This document shows, piece by piece, positions 1 through 6,902 of a stretch of DNA of 11,138 nucleotides. Origin of the DNA: Chitinophagaceae bacterium (GTDB lineage Bacteria > Bacteroidota > Bacteroidia > Chitinophagales > Chitinophagaceae); the NCBI GenBank assembly GCA_025351145.1, contig JANXWM010000467.1, positions 1-11,138 of the forward strand, read 5' to 3'. The first letter of the stretch is position 1. Each line of letters begins with the position of its first letter. The position numbers and the translations under genes are program-made. Under the pieces are notes generated by a model. It worked only from the letters and a program-made list of their open reading frames with translations. It did not search any database and was not told the origin of the DNA.

Positions 1-471
1 GAAAAAACACAGTGGCTACCGTATTATTATGCCGGCCTGTCTTTATCTACACTTGGCTGGATGGATCAAAGCATTGATAAAGATGCGAACGCAGATAAAA
101 TAAAAGCCTTTTGTGATAAAGCTGAAGCAGCAGCGATGGACAATACTGCCAAATCTGAAATTGAAAGCCTGCGCAATATGGCGGCTACACAGGCCATGAT
201 GGTTGACCCGCAAACACGCTGGCAAACGTATGGTATGGAAGCCGGTGCTGCTTTACAAAAAGGCATGCAACTGGATGCAAATAACCCACGCCTTTATTAT
301 TTACAGGGCATGAGTTTATTTAATACACCCGAGCAGTTTGGAGGCGGTAAAGACAAAGCAAAACCTGTATTTGAAAAAGCCGTTGAATTGTTCAAAGCTG
401 CACAACCAAAACCTTTGTATCCAAACTGGGGAAAAGAGCAGGCAGAAGCACAGCTTGCACTTTGTAATTAA
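1..471 (+). CDS. Tetratricopeptide-like protein, 5' end outside window
   Basis: The reading frame is open from the first base and ends at TAA 469-471, so only the C-terminal 156 residues are visible. An internal ATG at 61 is not a convincing start, because the frame upstream continues a helical repeat (residues 7-19, PYYYAGLSLSTLG). The visible part is alpha-helical with TPR-like spacing. The stretch NPRLYYLQG (about residues 95-103) followed by TPEQFGGG (109-116) and a KAKPVFEKAVELF helix resembles a tetratricopeptide-like family common in Bacteroidota. Such repeats usually bind other proteins. No catalytic motif is visible, and any signal peptide would lie outside the window. The next gene starts 27 bases downstream on the same strand, so co-transcription is possible. 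The family call is from memory of motif patterns; no specific function can be given. Confidence 0.8.
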   Translation, partial: EKTQWLPYYYAGLSLSTLGWMDQSIDKDANADKIKAFCDKAEAAAMDNTAKSEIESLRNMAATQAMMVDPQTRWQTYGMEAGAALQKGMQLDANNPRLYYLQGMSLFNTPEQFGGGKDKAKPVFEKAVELFKAAQPKPLYPNWGKEQAEAQLALCN

Positions 472-498
472 TACAAAAATCATTCAATCAAAAACCCG

Positions 499-1182
499 AT
501 GCAGCAGCTTTTTAATGTACTTATTGTTCTGCATATAGCAGGCGGCACACTTGGTTTAATATGTGGCACTGTTGCTGCCGCCGTTGTAAAAGGAAAGAAG
601 GCGCATATACTCAATGGAAAAATATTTTCGGTGGGTATGTTAACCGCTGCTGTATCGGCTTTGATCATCAGTAACCTTCCCGGGCATGAAAACATTTTTC
701 TTTTTGCAGTAGGTGGTTTTACTTTTTATATGGTTACCACCGGTTACCGTATTGTGTGGCTAAAGCGCAATAATGCAAGTCGACCGAAAACCTTTACCGG
801 TATTGATTATGGGTTGTTTGCATTTGGCATTTGCTTTAGTTTGTTTCTTTTGTATATGTCAGTAAAGGGGCTGATTGATGGTAATACATTCGCTATCGTT
901 CCCGGCGTATTCGGACTGGTTTGTTTAAACTATGCGAGGATGGATTATAAATTATTCAGCGGCATAACAACCATAAAGCAATCCTGGATCAACAGCCATA
1001 TTACAAGGATGATGGGCGCACTTATTGCTTCGTACACTGCCTTTCTTGTGGTAAATGTGCAGATAAATATGCAATGGATATTGTGGTTGCTTCCTTCTGC
1101 GTTAGGCGGGTATTTAATAAGCAGGTTCCTTAGAAAATTTGCACCGGAGAAAAGTGTAGTAGTCGCACAAACAGCGAAATAA
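499..1182 (+). CDS. Seven-helix membrane protein, DUF2306-like
   Basis: This is a 227-residue, strongly hydrophobic protein with seven likely membrane segments at about residues 5-29, 42-59, 65-86, 102-122, 131-146, 169-186 and 190-208. It has conserved-looking histidines at 12 (LHIAGG), 36 (KGKKAHILNGKIF), 63 and 167 (NSHITRMMGA). The layout of an early LHI..G motif, then K-K-x-H-x-x-x-G-K, then SHITRMMGA before helix 6, resembles the DUF2306 group of uncharacterised inner-membrane proteins. I infer that membrane-embedded histidines could bind heme or metal, but this is not shown. The ATG at 499 gives a start just before the first helix; no clear ribosome-binding site precedes it, as is common in Bacteroidota. 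It lies 27 bases after the TPR-like gene and 41 bases before the membrane-paralog run. Confidence 0.75.
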   Translation: MQQLFNVLIVLHIAGGTLGLICGTVAAAVVKGKKAHILNGKIFSVGMLTAAVSALIISNLPGHENIFLFAVGGFTFYMVTTGYRIVWLKRNNASRPKTFTGIDYGLFAFGICFSLFLLYMSVKGLIDGNTFAIVPGVFGLVCLNYARMDYKLFSGITTIKQSWINSHITRMMGALIASYTAFLVVNVQINMQWILWLLPSALGGYLISRFLRKFAPEKSVVVAQTAK

Positions 1183-1223
1183 ACTAAAAGTTATTTCATT
1201 TTTTAAAAGCCCATTTTTACATC

Positions 1224-1811
1224 ATGAAAAATAATGAAAATGATTTTTCGCCGCAGGAAAGCTTACAGCTCATCCGGTCAATGATTGAAACCACCAAACA
1301 TTCCATCAGCGATAAAAGCCATTATTTTTTATTGTGGGGTTGGGCCGTATTTATTGGGTGCGTGCTTCAATATTATCTTAAGGCGATTATTGATTATCCA
1401 CAACATTATTATGCGTGGTACATTACACCTGTTGCGCTAATTGTATTTATTATTTTTCTTATACGCGACCGCAAAAAGGAAAAAGTAACAACCTTTATTG
1501 ATGAAGCGAGCAAGTATTTATGGACGGCACTCGGCTTTTCATTTTTTGCATTAAGCTTTATTTTTAGCAGAATGGGATGGCAGTATTGCTATCCCATTTA
1601 TATTTTGCTGTATGGGGTAGGAACTTATGTTTCAGGCTCCCTTATTAAATTCAGGCCATTGATTATTGGGAGCATTATTTGTTTTCCGTTAGCGATTGTT
1701 ACTGCTTATGTGGATTTCGATTCGCAAATTATTATGCTTGCCCTGGCAGTTTTAGTCAGTTACATTATTCCCGGTCACTTATTAAGAATGCAATACAGAA
1801 AACAACATTAA
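1224..1811 (+). CDS. Six-helix membrane protein, paralog 1 of 3
   Basis: The 195-residue protein has a short amphipathic cytoplasmic head carrying the motif QESLQLIRSMI (about 11-21), then six likely membrane helices at about 34-53, 63-81, 97-115, 121-140, 145-162 and 167-185. A basic loop (RDRKKEK, 81-87) is followed by TFIDEASKYLWT before helix 3. G-S-L-I-K-F-R-P lies between helices 4 and 5, and YIIPG near the end. The same landmarks occur in the two genes that follow, so the three form a tandem family. No enzymatic motif is visible. It is the first gene of a run of four that ends in a winged-helix regulator; the next gene starts after a single base. Proteins of this type next to small winged-helix proteins recur in Bacteroidota, but I know of no assigned function. 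Confidence 0.8.
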   Translation: MKNNENDFSPQESLQLIRSMIETTKHSISDKSHYFLLWGWAVFIGCVLQYYLKAIIDYPQHYYAWYITPVALIVFIIFLIRDRKKEKVTTFIDEASKYLWTALGFSFFALSFIFSRMGWQYCYPIYILLYGVGTYVSGSLIKFRPLIIGSIICFPLAIVTAYVDFDSQIIMLALAVLVSYIIPGHLLRMQYRKQH

Positions 1812-1812
1812 T

Positions 1813-2400
1813 ATGTCAACCGAAAAACAACTTACCGAAAAAGAAAGCCTTAAACTTATCAGCCGCACAATCTATCAGGCAAAAGGCTACTTCTATGAAA
1901 CAGGCATTTCAGGAATTATTTACGGTTTTAGTATCCTCATCTGCAGTGTGCTGACATACTTAACTGAGAAAGCTGTCATCAGCTTCCCGTTTCATCCTTT
2001 CTATTTGTTTATCCCTGTTTTTTTTGTGCAGTCGTTTGTTCAGCTTAGAGAAGAAAAAAAGAAGAAGGCAAAAACATTTACTGATGAAGCAATTGATTTT
2101 GTGTGGACAGGGTTCTTTCTTTCTGTTTTAGTTGCTTTTACTGCAGTCTTTGCCGGTATCAATTATATGGCCATATCTATCATCTTAATTCTTACAGGAC
2201 TTGCCACTTTTTTAACAGGCATGCTTTCTAAATTCCGTTATCATATTATCTGTTCATTCGTATGCTGGCTGCTGGCTTCCGTTTCATTCTTTGTACAGGA
2301 TGCACGTATTTATCTGCTGCTTGCAGTAACCGCTTTAATTGTTTGGATCATTCCGGGATTTATTTTAAATGCCGTATTTAAAAAACAACAACATGGCTGA
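1813..2400 (+). CDS. Six-helix membrane protein, paralog 2 of 3
   Basis: This 195-residue paralog of the preceding gene is the same length. Its head has LTEKESLKLISRTIYQAKG (about 7-25), shared closely with paralog 3. It has six likely membrane segments, a charged EEKKKKAK loop at about 80-87, TFTDEAIDFVWT (88-99), a G-M-L-S-K-F-R segment (136-142) and WIIPGFIL near the C-terminus. The start at 1813 follows the previous stop by one base, which points to translational coupling. Its 3' end overlaps the next start by 8 bases. The regularly shared motifs and unchanged length indicate tandem gene duplication rather than independent genes. Function is unknown; a membrane-bound sensing or complex-forming role with the downstream regulator is inference from position only. 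Confidence 0.8.
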   Translation: MSTEKQLTEKESLKLISRTIYQAKGYFYETGISGIIYGFSILICSVLTYLTEKAVISFPFHPFYLFIPVFFVQSFVQLREEKKKKAKTFTDEAIDFVWTGFFLSVLVAFTAVFAGINYMAISIILILTGLATFLTGMLSKFRYHIICSFVCWLLASVSFFVQDARIYLLLAVTALIVWIIPGFILNAVFKKQQHG

Positions 2401-3058
2401 GGAAAAACAATTAACCGAAAAGGAAAGCCTGCAGTTGATACAGCAGATGATCAACAAAGCAAAGGGCTCGTATCACGATACAGGCATTGGCCCAATATTA
2501 TGGGGCAGCGTAATTACTTTTTGCAGCCTCGCAACTTTTGCAGAAATACAGTTCAACTTTGAACTGCCTTTCGATGTTTGGCTGCTATCACTTGTTGCAA
2601 TTATCCCGCAGGTATTTATTTCCATACGCGAAGGCAGAATGCGTAAGGTTTTAAAATACGAAGATGTTGCACTCGGTTATATCTGGACCTGCTTCGGCAT
2701 TTCCATTTTCCTGCTCATAAACATCAATGCGAGTATCATTGCGCATCTCGATCCAATCTTTACAGATTACAATAAACTAAAAGGGCCGCACGAAATTACG
2801 TTCGACTACAACAGTTATTCCACATCACTTTTTTTATTGCTCTACGGAATGCCATCCATATTAACCGGCGCACTTACAAAATTTAAACCCATGCTTTATG
2901 GTGGCATATTGTGCTGGGTCTGCTGCATTATCAGTGTTTATGCAAACATAAAAACCGATTTGTTATTAATGGCATTCTCGGCCACAGCCATGTGGCTTAT
3001 TCCGGGCATTATTCTGAGAAGAAGGTATTTAAATAAGCTGGAATGTTCAAAGAATTAG
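2393..3058 (+). CDS. Six-helix membrane protein, paralog 3 of 3, with extra loop
   Basis: I choose the ATG at 2393 rather than the upstream in-frame ATG at 2369. From 2393 the protein begins MAEEKQLTEKESLQLI, which lines up with the starts of paralogs 1 and 2, while the eight upstream codons merely read the end of paralog 2 in another frame. This gives 221 residues. It shares the ESLQLI head, DTGIGPILWG entry to helix 1, the YEDVALGYIWT segment (89-99), L-T-K-F-K-P (161-166) and WLIPGIIL near the end. It is about 25 residues longer because of a polar loop between helices 3 and 4 (about residues 117-143: AHLDPIFTD to FDYNSYS). Topology would place that loop on the same side as the loop between helices 1 and 2, probably outside the cytoplasm. 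Its end overlaps the regulator by 16 bases. Confidence 0.8.
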   Translation: MAEEKQLTEKESLQLIQQMINKAKGSYHDTGIGPILWGSVITFCSLATFAEIQFNFELPFDVWLLSLVAIIPQVFISIREGRMRKVLKYEDVALGYIWTCFGISIFLLININASIIAHLDPIFTDYNKLKGPHEITFDYNSYSTSLFLLLYGMPSILTGALTKFKPMLYGGILCWVCCIISVYANIKTDLLLMAFSATAMWLIPGIILRRRYLNKLECSKN

Positions 3059-3336
3059 ATCCCATATTACATTCTCAGTTGCGCCTTGCAGTAATGAGCT
3101 TGCTCATTAGTGTAAAGCAGGCTGATTTTATCTTTATAAAAGAGAAAACAAATGCCACTGCAGGTAACCTAAGCGTGCAGGTTCAAAAACTAAAAGAAGC
3201 AGGCTATATAGATGTTATAAAAGAATTTAAAGACAACTACCCAAACACCACCTGTAAGATTACAAAAAAAGGCATACAGGCTTTTGAAGATTATGTAAAA
3301 GTGCTACAGGAATATTTGCAGGTAAAACAGCCATAA
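3043..3336 (+). CDS. Winged-helix transcriptional regulator (HTH_27 / MarR-ArsR-like)
   Basis: The protein is 97 residues, typical of single-domain winged-helix proteins of the HTH_27 type. Helix 1 is around residues 5-22 (LDPILHSQLRLAVMSLL). The helix-turn-helix runs over about 31-54, with TAGNLSVQVQKLKEAGY as the recognition helix. A beta wing follows (YIDVIKEFKDNYPNTTCKITKKG, 54-76), then a C-terminal helix suited to dimer formation. No extra ligand-binding domain and no cysteine cluster for metal sensing are seen. It begins 16 bases inside the preceding membrane gene, so it is translated with the three paralogs and probably controls their own operon; that control is inferred from position. 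No operator could be identified. The gene is followed 11 bases later by the first intergenic repeat unit. Confidence 0.85.
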   Translation: MFKELDPILHSQLRLAVMSLLISVKQADFIFIKEKTNATAGNLSVQVQKLKEAGYIDVIKEFKDNYPNTTCKITKKGIQAFEDYVKVLQEYLQVKQP

Positions 3337-3347
3337 CAATACAATTT

Positions 3348-3404
3348 TTTTTGAGCCGGGCATTGGTTCTTTTATGAAGCTTTACTTGCGTCGCACTCTT
3401 GTAC
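3348..3404 (+). repeat. Intergenic repeat unit A-left
   Basis: This is one of six related units. It runs from TTTTTGA (3348-3354) through a 31-base spacer to the core TTGCGTCGCACTCTTGTAC (3386-3404). It starts 11 bases after the stop of the winged-helix gene and is paired with the inverted unit at 3531-3588. The 19-base core is perfectly inverted between the two, and the arms also share ATGAAGC at 3374-3380. Confidence 0.85.
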
Positions 3405-3416
3405 TGTAACAAGAAA

Positions 3417-3448
3417 GGCAACAAGGCAAAGAGGCAATAGGCAAAGAG
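3417..3448 (+). repeat. Short tandem repeat, AGGCAAAG-like octamers
   Basis: Four GGCA steps occur at 3417, 3425, 3433 and 3440, spaced 8, 8 and 7 bases apart within an A/G-rich strip. It lies in the centre of the inverted repeat pair A and has no counterpart in pair C, so it belongs to the variable centre rather than the conserved arms. Confidence 0.7.
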
Positions 3449-3458
3449 TTTTTTCGCC

Positions 3459-3482
3459 GATGTTGGCGTCCCCGCCAACATC
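3459..3482. repeat. Perfect 10-bp hairpin followed by a 12-base tandem duplication
   Basis: GATGTTGGCG (3459-3468) and CGCCAACATC (3473-3482) form a perfect 10-bp stem with a TCCC loop. Directly after it, ATCCTTCGCGTC (3480-3491) is repeated once with a single change (3492-3503). There is no T-run after the stem on either strand, so it is not a typical intrinsic terminator. I read it as a repeat element nested inside pair A. Confidence 0.75.
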
Positions 3483-3530
3483 CTTCGCGTCATCCTTCGC
3501 TTCGGTAAAAGCTCCACATATAATCCAACC

Positions 3531-3588
3531 GTACAAGAGTGCGACGCAACGATGCTTCATCCTTAAGTAAAAGCCGGGTCCATAAAAA
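3531..3588 (-). repeat. Intergenic repeat unit A-right (inverted)
   Basis: This is the reverse-complement partner of the unit at 3348-3404. The core (3531-3549) is a perfect inverted match over 19 bases. The 30-base spacer (3551-3580) is followed by the complement of TTTTTATG (3581-3588). The outer A-tract end lies 17 bases before the dipeptidase start codon, so the unit forms most of that gene's upstream region. Confidence 0.85.
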
Positions 3589-3605
3589 TTTTAATAATAA
3601 AGCCG

Positions 3606-4703
3606 ATGTTTATAATAGATGCACATTTAGACCTTGCCACAAACGCCATTACATTAAACAGGGATCTTACCAAACCTGTGCATGAAATTCGTGATAAGGA
3701 AAAACAGTTAAACTGGAAAGACACACAAGACCGTGGCAACGGAACTGTTGCGCTGCCTGAATTACGCAAAGGCAATGTAGGGCTTGTGGTGGCAACTATT
3801 ATATCACGCTATTCTGCAGCAGGCAATCCTTTGGCTACACTTAATTTACCCGTCTGGCATTCACCTGCACAAGCCTATGCATACGGGCAGGCGCAACTCG
3901 CATGGTACAAAGTAATGGAAGAGATGGGTGAGATGGTGCAGATCAATAACTGGTCTGCAATTGAAAAACACCTGGCCCTGTGGCATGATGCAACCATACC
4001 AAATAACAAAAAACCAGTTGGATATATTTTAAGTTTAGAAGGTGCAGATTCAATCATCAATTTAAGCTACCTGGAAAAATATTATCAGCAGGGTTTAAGG
4101 GCTATCGGGCCTGCACATTTTGGCCCCGGAAGATATGCAGCAGGCACGCATTCTGATGGCAGCGGTTTAACATTAATTGGCAAAGAATTACTGAGGGAAA
4201 TGGATCGCTTGAACATCATCCTCGATGCCACACATTTAACCGATAAGGGCTTTTTTGAAGCCATGGATACTTTCAATGGTTCGGTTTGGGCAAGCCATCA
4301 AAACTGCCGCACACTGGTGCCCGGTGAAAGACAGTTTTCTGATGAGCAAATAAAAATAATTATTGAAAGAGATGGCGTTATTGGCGGTGCACTTGATACG
4401 TGGATGTTGCATGCTGATTTTGAAATGGGAAAAGATCATCCCAAAGATTTAGGCATTAACCTCGAAAAATTAGTAGATCATTTTGATCATATTTGTCAAC
4501 TCGCCGGTAGCTGTTTGCACATTGGTTTTGGAACCGATCTTGATGGATTATTTGGTACCGAACAAACGCCTTACGATATGGACACCATCGCCGATATTGT
4601 ACAATTTAAAGAGATACTTACCCGCCGCGGATATACTAAAGAAAATATCGACAATATATTTTTTGGTAACTGGTTGCGTGTAATAAAAAAAGCATGGACA
4701 TAG
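3606..4703 (+). CDS. Dipeptidase, peptidase family M19 (membrane dipeptidase type)
   Basis: The 365-residue protein has the full M19 binuclear zinc site. It comprises H7-x-D9 in FIIDAHLDLA, the bridging E145 in ILSLEGADS, H210 in LDATHLTDKG and H231 in WASHQNCRTL. Arg235 follows H231, and D311 lies in HIGFGTDLDG. These correspond to the ligand pattern known for renal dipeptidase. Family members hydrolyse dipeptides and tolerate a D-residue at the C-terminal position. The start at 3606 places the zinc motif at the very N-terminus with no signal peptide, so the enzyme is probably cytoplasmic, unlike the exported proteins encoded downstream on the other strand. The length fits the family. It stands alone on the + strand, with repeat pair A immediately upstream and a convergent - strand gene downstream. 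The precise substrate is unknown. Confidence 0.9.
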   Translation: MFIIDAHLDLATNAITLNRDLTKPVHEIRDKEKQLNWKDTQDRGNGTVALPELRKGNVGLVVATIISRYSAAGNPLATLNLPVWHSPAQAYAYGQAQLAWYKVMEEMGEMVQINNWSAIEKHLALWHDATIPNNKKPVGYILSLEGADSIINLSYLEKYYQQGLRAIGPAHFGPGRYAAGTHSDGSGLTLIGKELLREMDRLNIILDATHLTDKGFFEAMDTFNGSVWASHQNCRTLVPGERQFSDEQIKIIIERDGVIGGALDTWMLHADFEMGKDHPKDLGINLEKLVDHFDHICQLAGSCLHIGFGTDLDGLFGTEQTPYDMDTIADIVQFKEILTRRGYTKENIDNIFFGNWLRVIKKAWT

Positions 4704-4740
4704 GATGAGAACATCATGAAATACTGAATATGCTTTTTTT
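4685..4740. terminator. Possible terminator at end of dipeptidase gene
   Basis: An 11-base perfect inverted repeat, AAAAAAAGCAT (4685-4695) and ATGCTTTTTTT (4730-4740), spans the dipeptidase stop codon with a 34-base loop. The right arm ends in seven T residues, as in an intrinsic terminator. The stem is AT-rich and the loop long, so the call is tentative. Confidence 0.3.
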
Positions 4741-4750
4741 AAAGGAGAGA

Positions 4751-4833
4751 TTTTTGAGCCCCGCAGCATGGATTCTATGAGGCCTCTCTTGCGTTCTTGA
4801 TCCCGTATGTTTCATCGGGACGCACTCTTGTAC
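4751..4833 (+). repeat. Intergenic repeat unit B, split by a 26-base insert
   Basis: TTTTTGA (4751-4757) and a 31-base spacer lead to TTGCGT (4789-4794). The rest of the core, CGCACTCTTGTAC, resumes at 4821. The intervening 26 bases contain TCCCG (4801-4805) and CGGGA (4816-4820), able to form a short hairpin. An extra ATGAAGCATC (4843-4852) matches an internal segment of unit A-right. The unit sits between the convergent dipeptidase and dehydrogenase genes. Confidence 0.75.
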
Positions 4834-4891
4834 GTTCGGACTATGAAGCATCAAAAAACATACATGCTTAAAACTTATTACTTACAACTTA

Positions 4892-6640
4892 TCACTTACT
4901 GCTTCCTCTAAGCTTCTTCACCTCAGCCGCCGAAACTGAATCTTTCTGATCATTAAAATGCTGTCGCATATAGGTAAGCACCTGTGCTATTTCTTCATCT
5001 TTTAAAAAGCTGTGCGAAGGCATAATGCTGTTGTATTCTTTACCATTTACTTTTACCGGCTTGTTTAATCCATTCAATACAACATTGGCGAGTTTTGTTT
5101 TATCACCTTTAACCCAGTCAGAATTTTTTACCGGTGGAAAACGGTTTCCATCACCTTCACCATTGTATTGATGACAGCTTACACAATACTTAATGTAAAT
5201 CTGCGAACCCGGCATCACCGAGCCTTTGTATAAATTATCATTCACCTCATCCGGCGTGCGGATGTTTGAGTTGCTTTTTCTTTTCTCCATCGCTGCGAGT
5301 TGCTCCTTGCCAAACTTGCTTTTATCACCTTTGAACATGATGCGCCAAATCTTTCCCTTGCGTGAATCAGAAACATACAATGAACCATCAGGGCCCATTG
5401 CCAAGCCCATGGGTCTGTACTTTGCATCGCTTGTATTTACGATTGGATCAACCCCTGCAAAGCCATCGGCAAATACTTCCCAATTGCCGGAAGGTTGTCC
5501 ATCTTTAAACGGGACAAAGCAAACAAAATATCCGGCCTGCGGATATGGTGAACGATTTGTGCTGCCATGAAAAGCAATGAATGCACCATGTTTGTAGTGT
5601 TCCGGAAACTGGTCACCTTCATAGAAGAGTAAATCATTAGGCGCCCAGTGTGCAGGAAAACCGATGATAGGATTTTGAACTGTTCTGTCTCTTGCAGGTT
5701 TTTTACCATCGCCGCCATACTCCGGGGCAAGCACATTTTTTTGTTGCATCTGATCATAATAGCTATAGGGCCAGCCAAAATTATTTCCATCCTTGACCCT
5801 TATAAATTCTTCTGCAGGTAGCACCGCACTTTGCCATTGAGAAAACATATTTGGCCATAACATATTCAAATCATCGCGGCCATGCATTACAACATATAAA
5901 TTTTTATCGTCTTTATTCCAGTCCATTGCAACAACACTTCTAATTCCTGTTGCGAACTTTCTTCCATCTTTTTTTGTTAGGTTGATTTTATCTGCAGGAA
6001 ACTCCCAGATGCCTGCATAGTCTTCCAGTTCAGGGCAAGGATCCATCCCTGCAAAGCCGGGTGTACCACCGGGTGTTCTTACCAAATCCTGGCAAGCGTT
6101 GGAAGGTGCACCAAATGGAATATACAGGTGTCCTTTGTCATCAAACGCAATTGGTTTTGTTATATGCCAGTGTGAACCTCTTGAATCTTCTTCTGTAAAC
6201 ACTGTATCCAGTTTGCCTTCGGGAACCATTTTGCCGGGTGTCAGTTTCATTCTGTAAACGACAAGCTCCGAAGCAAAATACAAAAAGCCATCATGTATAC
6301 GCATGCAGTTGGCAAGACTGCCTTCATTATTATAATCGCCAAAGTGCACAGATGAATCTGCTTTACCATCACCATTGGTATCCCGTAATGCAAGATTGCC
6401 ATGGCCTCTTTCTGAGTGCCGCATCTTCACATAAATGTCTCCGTTATCGCTAACAGCAATATGCCTTGCCGGGCCTGTACTGTCAGCAACAACAACTGCT
6501 TCAAAACCACCAGGCAAAAAGAGTCCCCCGTTATCCGGATCTCCGGGTGGTAGTTTGATTGCATTGTTGCATTGAACAAAGCAAAACAATACAAACAGCA
6601 AACAAACAAGCCTAAATGCGTTATCTATTTTCTCTTGCAT
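4892..6640 (-). CDS. Exported sorbosone/glucose dehydrogenase-like beta-propeller with C-terminal cytochrome c
   Basis: The protein has 582 residues. The N-terminal hydrophobic stretch (about 9-23) ends in FVQC24, a possible but imperfect lipobox, so it is probably exported and perhaps lipid-anchored. Residues about 40-440 form a beta-propeller of the sorbosone/soluble glucose dehydrogenase type. They show LPGGFEAVVVAD, an EF-hand-like D-x-N-x-D-G-x-x-D at 87-95, SHWHITKP (156-163), MHGRDDL (252-258), NNFGWPY (286-292) and RPMGLAMGPDGSLYVSD (409-425). Residues about 470-565 are a class I cytochrome c domain, with heme motif CVSCH at 486-490 and probable distal ligand Met540 in SIMPSH. Such fusions oxidise a sugar or alcohol with PQQ and pass electrons to the heme; the substrate here is unknown. 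The start at 6640 precedes the signal directly. Repeat unit C-left ends 21 bases upstream of it. Confidence 0.85.
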   Translation of the reverse strand: MQEKIDNAFRLVCLLFVLFCFVQCNNAIKLPPGDPDNGGLFLPGGFEAVVVADSTGPARHIAVSDNGDIYVKMRHSERGHGNLALRDTNGDGKADSSVHFGDYNNEGSLANCMRIHDGFLYFASELVVYRMKLTPGKMVPEGKLDTVFTEEDSRGSHWHITKPIAFDDKGHLYIPFGAPSNACQDLVRTPGGTPGFAGMDPCPELEDYAGIWEFPADKINLTKKDGRKFATGIRSVVAMDWNKDDKNLYVVMHGRDDLNMLWPNMFSQWQSAVLPAEEFIRVKDGNNFGWPYSYYDQMQQKNVLAPEYGGDGKKPARDRTVQNPIIGFPAHWAPNDLLFYEGDQFPEHYKHGAFIAFHGSTNRSPYPQAGYFVCFVPFKDGQPSGNWEVFADGFAGVDPIVNTSDAKYRPMGLAMGPDGSLYVSDSRKGKIWRIMFKGDKSKFGKEQLAAMEKRKSNSNIRTPDEVNDNLYKGSVMPGSQIYIKYCVSCHQYNGEGDGNRFPPVKNSDWVKGDKTKLANVVLNGLNKPVKVNGKEYNSIMPSHSFLKDEEIAQVLTYMRQHFNDQKDSVSAAEVKKLRGSSK

Positions 6641-6661
6641 GTATATTAATGAAGTTGATAT

Positions 6662-6720
6662 TTTTTATGACCCAACCTTTTATAATTCTATTTAGCTTCT
6701 GTTGCGTCGCACAATTGTGC
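6662..6720 (+). repeat. Intergenic repeat unit C-left
   Basis: TTTTTATG (6662-6669), a 31-base spacer, then GTTGCGTCGCACA (6701-6713). The core is a perfect 13-base inverted match to 6846-6858. The outer T-tract end is 21 bases upstream of the start codon of the dehydrogenase gene, which is read on the - strand. Confidence 0.85.
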
Positions 6721-6753
6721 ATTCTGATTATAAAGCAGCTTTCAACAGCCATT

Positions 6754-6812
6754 AACCGCAAAGACGGGGAGACGCTGAGCCTCACTCTCTGCGGCTTTGC
6801 GTCTCTGCGGTT
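6754..6812. repeat. Long imperfect palindrome in the centre of repeat pair C
   Basis: The left arm (6754-6779, starting AACCGCAAAGACG) pairs with the right arm (6787-6812, ending CGTCTCTGCGGTT), matching at 20 of 26 positions by my count. The ACCGCAGAGACG-type sequence resembles a short repeat met in many bacterial genomes. It is unrelated to the octamers in the centre of pair A. Confidence 0.65.
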
Positions 6813-6838
6813 TGTATTTGTTCAATTCTGTTCCGAAC

Positions 6839-6892
6839 GCATAAGTGTGCGACGCAACGAAAGCTTAATGCTTATTCTTCAGCCCGGTTCAT
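6839..6892 (-). repeat. Intergenic repeat unit C-right (inverted)
   Basis: This inverted partner of 6662-6720 has its core at 6846-6858, a 31-base spacer (6859-6889), then the complement of ATG (6890-6892). Its outer end lies 10 bases past the stop codon of the first-listed amidohydrolase gene, so pair C fills nearly the whole gap between two - strand genes. Confidence 0.8.
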
Positions 6893-6902
6893 CACCTTCT
6901 CT

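Noticed and set aside
1183..1223. A promoter of the Bacteroidota TAnnTTTG type before the membrane-paralog operon
   Set aside because: The 41-base gap is AT-rich, but no well-spaced pair of promoter boxes could be recognised.
3260..3560. Two small - strand frames in the gap after the winged-helix gene
   Set aside because: They read through the inverted repeat units and hairpin. Their peptides (for example QECDASKAS) are translations of the repeat core.
3348..3588. A CRISPR array or an insertion sequence
   Set aside because: The repeats are inverted, not direct with regular spacers, and no transposase frame lies between the arms.
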